DNA from: Candidatus Gastranaerophilales bacterium
GTDB taxonomy: Bacteria; Cyanobacteriota; Vampirovibrionia; Gastranaerophilales; Gastranaerophilaceae
Direction: 5' to 3'
NCBI GenBank assembly: GCA_944325785.1
Contig: CALVBN010000001.1
Location: 505,002-547,855 of the forward strand
DNA: 42,854 nucleotides
Shown: one piece after another, positions 28,692 to 36,277 of the stretch
Layout: each line of letters opens with the position of its first letter
Numbering within the stretch: position 1 is the stretch's first letter
Position numbers and translations under genes: made by a program
The notes under the pieces: generated by a model
The model's database searches: none
Told to the model about the DNA's origin: nothing
The model's input: the letters and a program-made list of their open reading frames with translations, nothing else

Positions 28692-31079
28692 TTATAAATC
28701 TATTGTCATGAATTTGTTTTTATATTCATCTATTGTGTTCATTAATTCTGCAAATTCGGCATATTTTAGCGTATGCAGAGCTTTAGAAAGCTCTACTGCA
28801 GATAAAAATTCTATCTTGAATGCATCTTCTCCGCGTTCGTTAATCTTTATCATGCCAGTATCTTCAAACATCTCAAGCAGTGTTTCTATAACCGGTTCCG
28901 TTACACCCAGAGCGGATGCTCCGCGCGATAGACTAAAATCTCCGTCAAGCGAATTGCAGGTATACCTTATCATGCCGGAAAATGTTTTTAGAATTCCTTC
29001 TTCATGAGTTTTTCCGCCTTCAAAATCCGCACCAGAATTCCTTAGACCGTAATTCATATAATGAATTGCATCCGGAGAAACTGCAGTCATTAGGTTCTGC
29101 ATAATCTCATCATCCGCAGGATAATCAAAAAACATTAACACATCGCTCTTTTGTGCATTATTTCTGTTAATGATATGGTCAAAAATATCCTTAAACGGCT
29201 TTAAACTCTCCTGAATTTCTCTATCCTCAACAAAAACAGAGATTGCAAGCTTAGAATTCTTAATGTAATCATTTACCTGCCTTAGGATATTTGTTTTCTT
29301 GCGGTGGTCATAAACCTTAACCTTAGAAGCTTCCTCTTCATTCAATGCATCGGAATGTACATCTTTTAAAATCAGCTGTACTGATGTTACACCGTTAAAA
29401 GTATTAAGCTGGGGCGCAAAAGCTATATCTATTCTGTCGCCCGCAATAAGAGGAACATCCCCTCTTGACCACCAGACACAATCCATTGTACCGTTAGGCG
29501 TTTCAACAATAAGTTTCAAATGCTCTTTTGTCGAACCCATCAGCTTCTTTTCCTTGAGAACAAGGTTATTAACCACAAATGAAGGCGAAGGATTAGATGC
29601 GCCAAACGGCTCAAGCTTTGAAATTTCTTCTACCAGAGAAATATCCACATCCTCAATTGACAATTCCATATCAATATCCAAAGACGGAATCAGCTTTTGC
29701 CCGTTCAGCATTTCGTCAACGGTTTTATTAAGCGCTTTCTTTACGGTATCAAAAGACGCTTTTTCTTCCGAAAAACTAAGCCCTGCCGCAAGCTGGTGCC
29801 CCCCGAATCCGTCCAAATATTCAGAAATATTTGAAATTATGTCATACAGATTAAGTTCTTTTACGCCCCTTGCCGAACAGCGGAAACTCTTTGTTTCCTC
29901 AGAATAATTCATAATAAATGTCGGCTTATAATATTTCTCTACAAACTTTGAAGCAACAATACCGATAATACCGACATGCCAGTCTTTAGAGAATAAAACT
30001 ATAGCATTATCTCTGCTCTTTGAAGCTCTCCACATTTCATCGGCTTCCGCAAAAGTCTGCGAGCACATTTCCTGCCGGAGTTTGTTAAAGTTTTCCAGCG
30101 CTATAATAGCCATTTCGATTTCCTGTTTATTTTCGGAAATCATAACTTTTACCGCATTATCAACTGTATCAATTCTTCCGGAAGCGTTAATTCTTGGAGC
30201 AATGGTAAATGCAATCTGTTCTGCAGTCAGTCCGTTATCTGTCCCGACTCCGGCGACATCCAGCATTCTCTTTAGTCCGTAATGTTTACCAGCTGCAATA
30301 AGTTCAAGCCCTTTTGCTACAAAATACCTGTTTTCACCGATAAGAGGTACTATATCAGCAATTGTTCCGACTGTTACAAACGGAAGAAGCTCAATACAAT
30401 AAGAAAGTTTATCAAACTTTTCAAGAACCGCCTGCGCAAGTTTAAAAGCAACGCCGACACCCGCAAGAGATGTCAAATATTCAATTTGAACGGGCGTAAG
30501 CTTTTCATCCAGAGCATTCATTGCCTTGGGGTTAATAATTGCGTATGCAGGCGGAAGCTCTTCCGGTGCTTCGTGGTGGTCGGTTATAATAACATCGCGC
30601 CCGAAGCTGTTAATGAATTTAACTTCTTCTACACTGCTTATACCGTTGTCCACAGTAATCACAAGCTTTGGTTTTTTCTTGGTTAAAAGCTGAACAAGAG
30701 CTTTAGTATTAAGCCCGTGCCCTTCGCTTTCTCTATCCGGAATGTAATAATCAACATTTGCGCCCAGATATCCGAAAGTTTTCATAAGAACAGAGGTTGA
30801 AGTTACTCCGTCAGCATCAAAATCGCCATATATCAGAATATTTTCTTTCTCATCAACAGCTTTTTTAATCCTCTCGACGGCTTTTTGCATATCACAAAAA
30901 GCGTTAGGGTGCATTAACGTTATACCTAACGGGTTCAAGAAATCTTTCTTAGCCTCTTCGGTTGTTATGCCCCTAACTTCTAATAATCTGTCAATTATAG
31001 AGGTCTTGGAAATTTTTTCCTTACTCTCTATATGCCACTCTTTTTTTATTACCCCTGTATTTACCCCTGTACCAGACAT
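28692..31079 (-). CDS. recJ: Single-stranded-DNA-specific exonuclease RecJ
   Basis: A 795-residue 5'-3' exonuclease of recombination and mismatch repair. DHH-superfamily motifs are present: YGDFDADGVTS (84-94), VDNGISS and TDHHEAPEELP. The DHHA1-type part includes FGGHQLAAGLS and an OB-fold follows (SLVEEISKLEPFGASNPSPS). The C-terminal ~220 residues (from about 570, including VYDHRKKTN) form the extra domain of long RecJ forms. The ATG at 31079 overlaps the 3' end of ctpA by 19 nt, and no good internal start exists before the conserved region, so translation is probably coupled. The last gene of a minus-strand run. Confidence 0.94.
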   Translation of the reverse strand: MSGTGVNTGVIKKEWHIESKEKISKTSIIDRLLEVRGITTEEAKKDFLNPLGITLMHPNAFCDMQKAVERIKKAVDEKENILIYGDFDADGVTSTSVLMKTFGYLGANVDYYIPDRESEGHGLNTKALVQLLTKKKPKLVITVDNGISSVEEVKFINSFGRDVIITDHHEAPEELPPAYAIINPKAMNALDEKLTPVQIEYLTSLAGVGVAFKLAQAVLEKFDKLSYCIELLPFVTVGTIADIVPLIGENRYFVAKGLELIAAGKHYGLKRMLDVAGVGTDNGLTAEQIAFTIAPRINASGRIDTVDNAVKVMISENKQEIEMAIIALENFNKLRQEMCSQTFAEADEMWRASKSRDNAIVLFSKDWHVGIIGIVASKFVEKYYKPTFIMNYSEETKSFRCSARGVKELNLYDIISNISEYLDGFGGHQLAAGLSFSEEKASFDTVKKALNKTVDEMLNGQKLIPSLDIDMELSIEDVDISLVEEISKLEPFGASNPSPSFVVNNLVLKEKKLMGSTKEHLKLIVETPNGTMDCVWWSRGDVPLIAGDRIDIAFAPQLNTFNGVTSVQLILKDVHSDALNEEEASKVKVYDHRKKTNILRQVNDYIKNSKLAISVFVEDREIQESLKPFKDIFDHIINRNNAQKSDVLMFFDYPADDEIMQNLMTAVSPDAIHYMNYGLRNSGADFEGGKTHEEGILKTFSGMIRYTCNSLDGDFSLSRGASALGVTEPVIETLLEMFEDTGMIKINERGEDAFKIEFLSAVELSKALHTLKYAEFAELMNTIDEYKNKFMTIDL

Positions 31080-32254
31080 GTCATTTTTTCCAATATTTCA
31101 ATAGCTTTTTCCAGCTGAACATCTTTTTTAGCTTCGACATTTTCCTTAGTCAATTCTACCGTAACATCCGGAGTAATACCTTTTTTGTTGATATCACTGC
31201 CTGACGGCGTTAAATATCTTTGAATAGTAATATTCATGCCGGCTTCATCCGGAAGCTTGTTGATTTCCTGCACAAGCCCCTTACCGAAAGACTGCTCGCC
31301 CACAATTGTTGCACGGTGATTATCCTTCAATGCTCCGCTTAAAATTTCGCTTGCAGAAGCAGAGCCTTTATTTATCAATACAACAATCGGTTTATCCGTA
31401 ACCTGCTGATATCTTGCGCGCGTAGTTGTTTTGTAGCTGTCCCTGTCAACAGTGCTTACAATTACACCGCCTTTTAAGAGCATATCGGAAATATAAATAG
31501 CGTTTGTGAGCAATCCGCCCGGATTTGAACGAAGGTCGATAATAAATCCCTTCATACCGCTTGAATTGTTCAAGATTGATTCAATTTCTCCGGCAGCATT
31601 CTTGCTGATAAAAGAACTCAGTCTTATATACTGAATGTCGTTTGGAATCTTTGTTGTTTCAAACGGCGGTTTGCAGGAAACAGATTTAACTTCAATTTCA
31701 TCTCTTACTACGCTGTAAACCTTGTTAGGAACACCTTTTCTCTGGATTAAAAGAGTAACGGTTGTACCTTTTTCCCCTCTGATTTTATCTGCAGCAGCAT
31801 CAATACTTATGCCTTTTGTACTTTCGCCGTTGATTTCCAGAATTCTGTCATCAGCAAGCAATCCCGCTTTCTCTGCCGGTGAATCTTCTAAAGGTGCAAT
31901 AATAACAAGTTCCCCGTCCCTCAGACCTATCTGAGTGCCGATACCTTTTAGAGAACCTTTTATAGATTGAGTTTCTTCCGAAAATTCCTTCGGGTCTAAA
32001 AATCTTGTATAAGGGTCATTAAGACTCGTAAGCATTGTTTCTATTGCAACATATGCATCTTCTTTTGTTTTCAGTTTTTTATCATACCTATATCGCCATT
32101 TGTTCCAGTCTTGTGAATTGTTGGTAGGGTCATAGTATTTTTTATTAACAATCTTCCAAACATCGTCATACAACTCGGCTGGCGTGGCGGCAAATGCAGA
32201 ACCGATACTCATCAGCACTGCTGTCATTATTATAGTCGTTGCCATTCTTTTCAT
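31061..32254 (-). CDS. ctpA: Carboxyl-terminal processing protease (S41 family)
   Basis: A 397-residue periplasmic or lumenal serine protease. A signal peptide (residues 1-22, cleavage near SAFA) leads to an N-terminal helical region. A PDZ domain (about 95-185, with GIGTQIGLRDGELVI) and the catalytic core follow. The Ser/Lys dyad is recognisable in GSASASEILSGAL and GEQSFGKGLVQ. The family cleaves C-termini of periplasmic proteins; in cyanobacteria CtpA matures photosystem D1, but in a non-photosynthetic relative the substrates would be cell-envelope proteins. The start follows GGAGGAG by 9 nt. It overlaps recJ by 19 nt. Confidence 0.93.
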   Translation of the reverse strand: MKRMATTIIMTAVLMSIGSAFAATPAELYDDVWKIVNKKYYDPTNNSQDWNKWRYRYDKKLKTKEDAYVAIETMLTSLNDPYTRFLDPKEFSEETQSIKGSLKGIGTQIGLRDGELVIIAPLEDSPAEKAGLLADDRILEINGESTKGISIDAAADKIRGEKGTTVTLLIQRKGVPNKVYSVVRDEIEVKSVSCKPPFETTKIPNDIQYIRLSSFISKNAAGEIESILNNSSGMKGFIIDLRSNPGGLLTNAIYISDMLLKGGVIVSTVDRDSYKTTTRARYQQVTDKPIVVLINKGSASASEILSGALKDNHRATIVGEQSFGKGLVQEINKLPDEAGMNITIQRYLTPSGSDINKKGITPDVTVELTKENVEAKKDVQLEKAIEILEKMTCLVQG

Positions 32255-32328
32255 AAGCTACACTCCTCCACTATCAAAAAAGCGCTTTCTATATTATATT
32301 ACACAATTCATTTTTGAATTTCAAATTT

Positions 32329-32790
32329 TTACTTGAGCATCATATGAATATAATATGCGTAAATAATACCGTAGATTGCACCCGCAAAAACCTGCATCGG
32401 AGTATGTCCGAGAAGTTCTTTTAATTTTCCGCCCGCTTCCTGCAAGTCTTGTTTATATAAATCCATTATTATTTTATTCAAGCAGGCAGCCTGTTTTCCT
32501 GCCGCACGCCTTACGCCTGCAGCATCATACATTACAATAAAAGCATAACCCAGCGCTATTGCAAATTCTATTGAATCAAATCCGCGGATTAACCCTACAG
32601 CAGTGGATAGACCCATAACGCCAGCAGAATGAGAGCTTGGCATACCTCCTGTTGTTGTAAATAATCTTAAATCCAGACTCCGCTTTACTATCAAATGCAA
32701 TATACATTTGATTATTTGGGCGGTTACTATAGCGGAAAATGCTACAAATATTACCTCATAACCTGTTCCATAATATTGAGAAAAGTCCAT
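32329..32790 (-). CDS. Divergent PAP2 family membrane protein
   Basis: A 153-residue integral membrane protein of the divergent PAP2 (DUF212) family. Diagnostic motifs are GGMPSSHSAGVMGLSTAVG (about 48-66), MYDAAGVRRAAGKQA, and LGHTPMQVFAGAIYG, spread over four or so hydrophobic segments. These motifs align with PAP2 phosphatase motifs, so a lipid phosphatase-type activity is possible. Given that the polyprenyl synthase gene overlaps it by 1 nt (TAATG), a polyprenyl-phosphate-related substrate is an attractive inference. The start follows GGAG within the upstream gene end. Confidence 0.92.
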   Translation of the reverse strand: MDFSQYYGTGYEVIFVAFSAIVTAQIIKCILHLIVKRSLDLRLFTTTGGMPSSHSAGVMGLSTAVGLIRGFDSIEFAIALGYAFIVMYDAAGVRRAAGKQAACLNKIIMDLYKQDLQEAGGKLKELLGHTPMQVFAGAIYGIIYAYYIHMMLK

Positions 32791-33659
32791 TAATTACTCC
32801 TAATTCTCTCTGTCAATTTATCTAAAATTTCATTGAAAACTTTAGAATCGTACTTGCCTATTATACCATAACATTCTTGAATCAAATTCCTAAATTTATT
32901 TTCAGCCTCCTCTAGTCCGTATAAGGACACATAGGTGAGCTTTCCGGAATTTTTATCCTTGCCGACAGTTTTGCCAAGCTCTTCAAAAGAAGAGATTTCA
33001 TCCATAATATCATCATATATCTGGAATGCCAGCCCGAATTTCTTTGCAAAAGCGTCAAATTCTTCAATAGTTTTTTCATCGGCTTCTGCTGTAATTGCGC
33101 CGATTCTCACAGCCAGTCTGAACAGAACTGCAGTTTTATTCATATGAATAAAATCCAGTGTTTCTTCCGGCGATTTTACTAATTTTCCGCCTTCGGATTC
33201 AATATCAACAACCTGTCCTGCTATTAAACCGTATGCGCCGGCAAATCTGGTAAATTCATGCAAAATCCTTATTATTTGAGACTCCTTTAAGCCTTCTGAC
33301 TTTTCAATAATAAGCTGGGGGGCAAACGTTAACAGGGCATCTCCCGCAAGAACAGCATTTGCTTCTCCAAAAACTTTGTGATTGGAAGGTTTACCTCTTC
33401 TGAAATCGTCATTATCCATACATGGCAAATCATCATGTATAAGGCTCTGCACGTGAAGCATTTCAATTGCACAGGCAGAAGGAATAACCTTAGAAATATC
33501 CGCCCCTAATATCCGTGCTGTTTCCAGACACATTACGGGTCTTAAGCGCTTGCCGGGAAGCATTAATGTATATTTCATTGCCTTAAAAATATCTTCCGGA
33601 TAGATTACCGGCATATATTCATCCAGCTTTTTGTCCACTAAATCAATCAATTCTTTCAT
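32790..33659 (-). CDS. Polyprenyl (farnesyl/geranylgeranyl) diphosphate synthase
   Basis: A 289-residue short-chain trans-prenyltransferase that condenses isopentenyl diphosphate with allylic diphosphates. The first Asp-rich motif DDLPCMDNDD and the second DDIMD bind magnesium-diphosphate. LPGKRLRPVM near residue 33 and GQVVDIESEG are family signatures. Length and motifs fit IspA/CrtE-type enzymes; product chain length cannot be fixed by eye. The start overlaps rsgA by 17 nt and follows AAGGATAT. It overlaps the PAP2 gene by 1 nt, so rsgA, this gene and PAP2 form one translationally coupled unit. Confidence 0.92.
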   Translation of the reverse strand: MKELIDLVDKKLDEYMPVIYPEDIFKAMKYTLMLPGKRLRPVMCLETARILGADISKVIPSACAIEMLHVQSLIHDDLPCMDNDDFRRGKPSNHKVFGEANAVLAGDALLTFAPQLIIEKSEGLKESQIIRILHEFTRFAGAYGLIAGQVVDIESEGGKLVKSPEETLDFIHMNKTAVLFRLAVRIGAITAEADEKTIEEFDAFAKKFGLAFQIYDDIMDEISSFEELGKTVGKDKNSGKLTYVSLYGLEEAENKFRNLIQECYGIIGKYDSKVFNEILDKLTERIRSN

Positions 33660-34647
33660 TTTCTATATCCTTATAAATATTTTGCTTTAATGTATTTCTT
33701 GCGCTCTGGCGTTTTCTGGCGCTTATTTTCACCGCGGTTTTATCATTATGATGTTTATGAAAAGATTCGGATTTAACACCTTGATATTTGACTTTCTCTT
33801 TATAATCCAACGCCTCTTTAACAAATTCGCAGTAGCTTTGATATCGGGTTTCATCAATTTTATCAATATTTTCCTTAACTGCGCATCCAGCTTCTGTTAT
33901 ATGCAGGCAGTTTTGAAACTTACATTGATTTTTATATTTTGCAATCTCATCAAAGAGCAAATCAACTTCATTCGGCATTAAAAAATCAAATTTTAAATTA
34001 CTAAACCCCGGAGTATCAACGATACGGGTATTTTCATTATCAAGCGAAATTATTTCACAATGCCTGGTCGTGTGAGTTCCTCTAAGCGTTTTATCACTTA
34101 CGGACTTGGTTTTCAGATTTAAGCCCGGGCATACAGCATTAATAAGACTTGATTTTCCCACACCGGAAGCCCCGCATAAAACAGATATTTTACCCTTTAA
34201 CAATTCCTTAAAATCTTCTATTCCGTATCCTTCAAGGGCAGAGGTGAACAAAATATCATACCCGAGAGGTTCATAAATAGAAAAAACCTTTTCAATTGTA
34301 GAATCATCATTTGAAAGGTCGTTTTTATTAAAGCAAAGTACAGTATCTAATTTATGGTATTTTGCAAAAGAAATGTACCTGTTTAATTGTACAAAGCTTA
34401 ATTCCGGCTCTTTCACTGCAGAAATAATAATAACTCTGTCTATATTAGAAACAGATGGTCTTGTTATAAAATTCTTCCGCGGTAATATTTTTTCAATAGC
34501 TCCGTCATTGAATTCTACAAAATCTCCGACAAGAATTTTCTGCTTTTGTTTTTTCAAAACCTCGCGGATTTTGCACTCATAAATTTGATTATCAGAGTTA
34601 ACATAATAAAAATCCGAATGAATTTTAAAAATCTGACCTTTAAGCAT
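33643..34647 (-). CDS. rsgA: Ribosome small-subunit-dependent GTPase RsgA
   Basis: A 334-residue circularly permuted GTPase in late 30S maturation. The permuted motif order is G4 (FNKNDL), G1 (GASGVGKSSLIN) and G3 (DTPGFS). An N-terminal OB fold precedes it and a C-terminal zinc finger follows (CKFQNCLH...GC). A Lys/Arg-rich tail (KHHNDKTAVKISARKRQSAR) probably contacts rRNA. The ATG at 34647 is selected because the longer frame begins at a TTG upstream of the -10 box. An extended -10 TGG TACAAT ends 6 nt before this ATG, and no Shine-Dalgarno sequence exists, so leaderless expression is likely. Confidence 0.94.
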   Translation of the reverse strand: MLKGQIFKIHSDFYYVNSDNQIYECKIREVLKKQKQKILVGDFVEFNDGAIEKILPRKNFITRPSVSNIDRVIIISAVKEPELSFVQLNRYISFAKYHKLDTVLCFNKNDLSNDDSTIEKVFSIYEPLGYDILFTSALEGYGIEDFKELLKGKISVLCGASGVGKSSLINAVCPGLNLKTKSVSDKTLRGTHTTRHCEIISLDNENTRIVDTPGFSNLKFDFLMPNEVDLLFDEIAKYKNQCKFQNCLHITEAGCAVKENIDKIDETRYQSYCEFVKEALDYKEKVKYQGVKSESFHKHHNDKTAVKISARKRQSARNTLKQNIYKDIENERID

Positions 34648-34653
34648 AAAAAA

Positions 34654-34662
34654 ATTGTACCA
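34654..34662 (-). promoter_or_regulatory. Extended -10 element for a leaderless rsgA transcript
   Basis: On the minus strand TGG TACAAT ends exactly 6 nt before the rsgA ATG. The TGn extension and a five-of-six match to TATAAT are present, so transcription would begin at the start codon. This would also drive the downstream prenyl synthase and PAP2 genes. Confidence 0.45.
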
Positions 34663-34834
34663 TAACTGCAAAAAAGTTACATTGAAAATACCAATTTTTG
34701 TTACACTAAATTAAATTCTCTTTACAGCCTGTCGTACAGAATACTTAGGGCATAGATGCCGGCTACAAAACCTCCGTATTAATCAATTTTGTAAATAACT
34801 CTTAAACTTATAACCTTTTTCTAAAAAAATAGTG

Positions 34835-34840
34835 TATAAT
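34835..34840 (+). promoter_or_regulatory. -10 element upstream of ribH
   Basis: A perfect TATAAT preceded by GTG lies 29 nt before the ribH ATG. The -35 region is poor. The predicted transcript start is near 34847, leaving a short leader with AAGGAGAAGG. There is no FMN riboswitch. Confidence 0.5.
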
Positions 34841-34869
34841 AAGAACATAGATTGTTAAGGAGAAGGTTA

Positions 34870-35337
34870 ATGTCAATTATTGAAGGTTTACTAACTGTCA
34901 CAAACGAAAAATTCTGCATCATAGTATCTCGTTTTAATGAGTTTATAAGTTCCAAACTGCTCTCCGGCGCATTGGACGAACTAAAACGCCACGGGGTAAA
35001 AGAAGAAAATATTGACGTCGTATGGTGTCCCGGAGCCTTTGAAATACCCGTTATTGCAAAAAAATGCGCAAAAACAAATAAATACAATGCCGTTATTGCG
35101 CTTGGAGCTGTAATCAAGGGTTCAACTTCTCATTATGATTATGTCTGTGCAGAAGTATCCAAAGGCGTTGCTTCCGTAAGTTTAGAAACAGAAGTTCCGG
35201 TAATATTCGGCGTCTTAACTACAGATAATATTGAACAGGCAATTGAAAGAGCCGGCACCAAATCCGGCAATAAAGGTGCTGATGCTGCAAAATCCGCAAT
35301 TGAAATGGCGAACTTAATGAATAAAATTCAGCCTTAA
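34870..35337 (+). CDS. ribH: 6,7-dimethyl-8-ribityllumazine synthase
   Basis: A 155-residue enzyme of riboflavin synthesis that joins 5-amino-6-ribitylaminouracil to 3,4-dihydroxy-2-butanone 4-phosphate, usually as a 60-mer or pentamer. The signatures are [24 protein letters not shown] and [17 protein letters not shown], with the catalytic His in [26 protein letters not shown] closes the family pattern. The start at 34870 follows AAGGAGAAGG. The longer frame starts inside that site. Other rib genes are not in the window. murQ follows after 46 nt and may be co-transcribed. Confidence 0.96.
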   Translation: MSIIEGLLTVTNEKFCIIVSRFNEFISSKLLSGALDELKRHGVKEENIDVVWCPGAFEIPVIAKKCAKTNKYNAVIALGAVIKGSTSHYDYVCAEVSKGVASVSLETEVPVIFGVLTTDNIEQAIERAGTKSGNKGADAAKSAIEMANLMNKIQP

Positions 35338-35383
35338 AAATTAGAATGGTCTTGATAAATACAGTATAAAAGGAGTGTGTGTT

Positions 35384-36277
35384 ATGAGCGAAATTATTAC
35401 AGAGTACAGGAATGAAAATACTAAGAACATTGACCTTCTGTCAACAATTGACATAGTGAGAAAAATCAATGAAGAAGACAAGCTCGTAGCACTTGCTATC
35501 GAAGATGAAATTCCTAATATTGCAAAAGCTATAGATATGATTGCCAAACAGTTTCTAATGGGAGGCAGATTATACTACTACGGAGCCGGAACCTCCGGAC
35601 GCATAGGAATTTTAGACGCTTCAGAATGCCCGCCGACATTCGGAGTGCCGGCAGATATGGTTACCGGTATTATTGCAGGCGGAGATAAGGCTATAAGAAA
35701 CGCAGCAGAAGGTGCTGAAGATAATTATGAAGAAGGAGTTAAAGACGCACAGTGTTTAACAGACCAGGATGTGTGCGTTGTAATCTCCGCAAGCGGAAAT
35801 CCTAAATACTTGCTCGGCGTTCTGGCGCAGGCAGACAAAGTTAACTGCAGAACAATTGCCCTAACCTGCAACCACAACGCTCTTATCCTTGAAGAAGCAG
35901 GGCTGGGCATCTGTGTAGAAGTAGGTCCGGAAGTTATTGCAGGCTCCAGCAGAATGAAAGCCGGAACGGTTCAAAAAATGGTCTTAAATATGCTCTCTAC
36001 AGGAGCTATGATTAAAATCGGCAAAACATATGAAAACTTTATGATAGACTTAATGCCGACAAATGAAAAGCTTAAAGACAGAGCTATCCGTATCGTGGCA
36101 GAAATTGCCGGAGTTAGTCATTCAAACGCATTAAAGACTCTGCTTGAATGTGATTGGAGCGTAAAAACAGCTATTATTATGCTGAAATGCAATCTCAACC
36201 GCGAACAGGCAGAAGATGCTTTGAGAAGAAACTGCGGTGTTCTAAGAAGAACGCTCAACAGTTTCTCTCAGCTCTAA
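35384..36277 (+). CDS. murQ: N-acetylmuramic acid 6-phosphate etherase
   Basis: A 297-residue SIS-fold enzyme that cleaves the lactyl ether of MurNAc-6-phosphate, producing GlcNAc-6-phosphate in peptidoglycan recycling. Typical motifs: YYGAGTSGRIGILDASECPP, GGDKAIRNAAEGAEDN and AGSSRMKAGTVQK. The start at 35384 follows AAAGGAG; the upstream in-frame start at 35375 lies just after that site with too little spacing. No murK/anmK-like kinase or PTS gene is adjacent. Its 3' end overlaps the convergent peptidoglycan hydrolase gene by 23 bp. Confidence 0.95.
   Translation: MSEIITEYRNENTKNIDLLSTIDIVRKINEEDKLVALAIEDEIPNIAKAIDMIAKQFLMGGRLYYYGAGTSGRIGILDASECPPTFGVPADMVTGIIAGGDKAIRNAAEGAEDNYEEGVKDAQCLTDQDVCVVISASGNPKYLLGVLAQADKVNCRTIALTCNHNALILEEAGLGICVEVGPEVIAGSSRMKAGTVQKMVLNMLSTGAMIKIGKTYENFMIDLMPTNEKLKDRAIRIVAEIAGVSHSNALKTLLECDWSVKTAIIMLKCNLNREQAEDALRRNCGVLRRTLNSFSQL

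Noticed and set aside
34672..34869. FMN riboswitch before ribH
   Set aside because: None of the conserved FMN aptamer segments (such as AGGGTGAAATTCC-like bases) is present.
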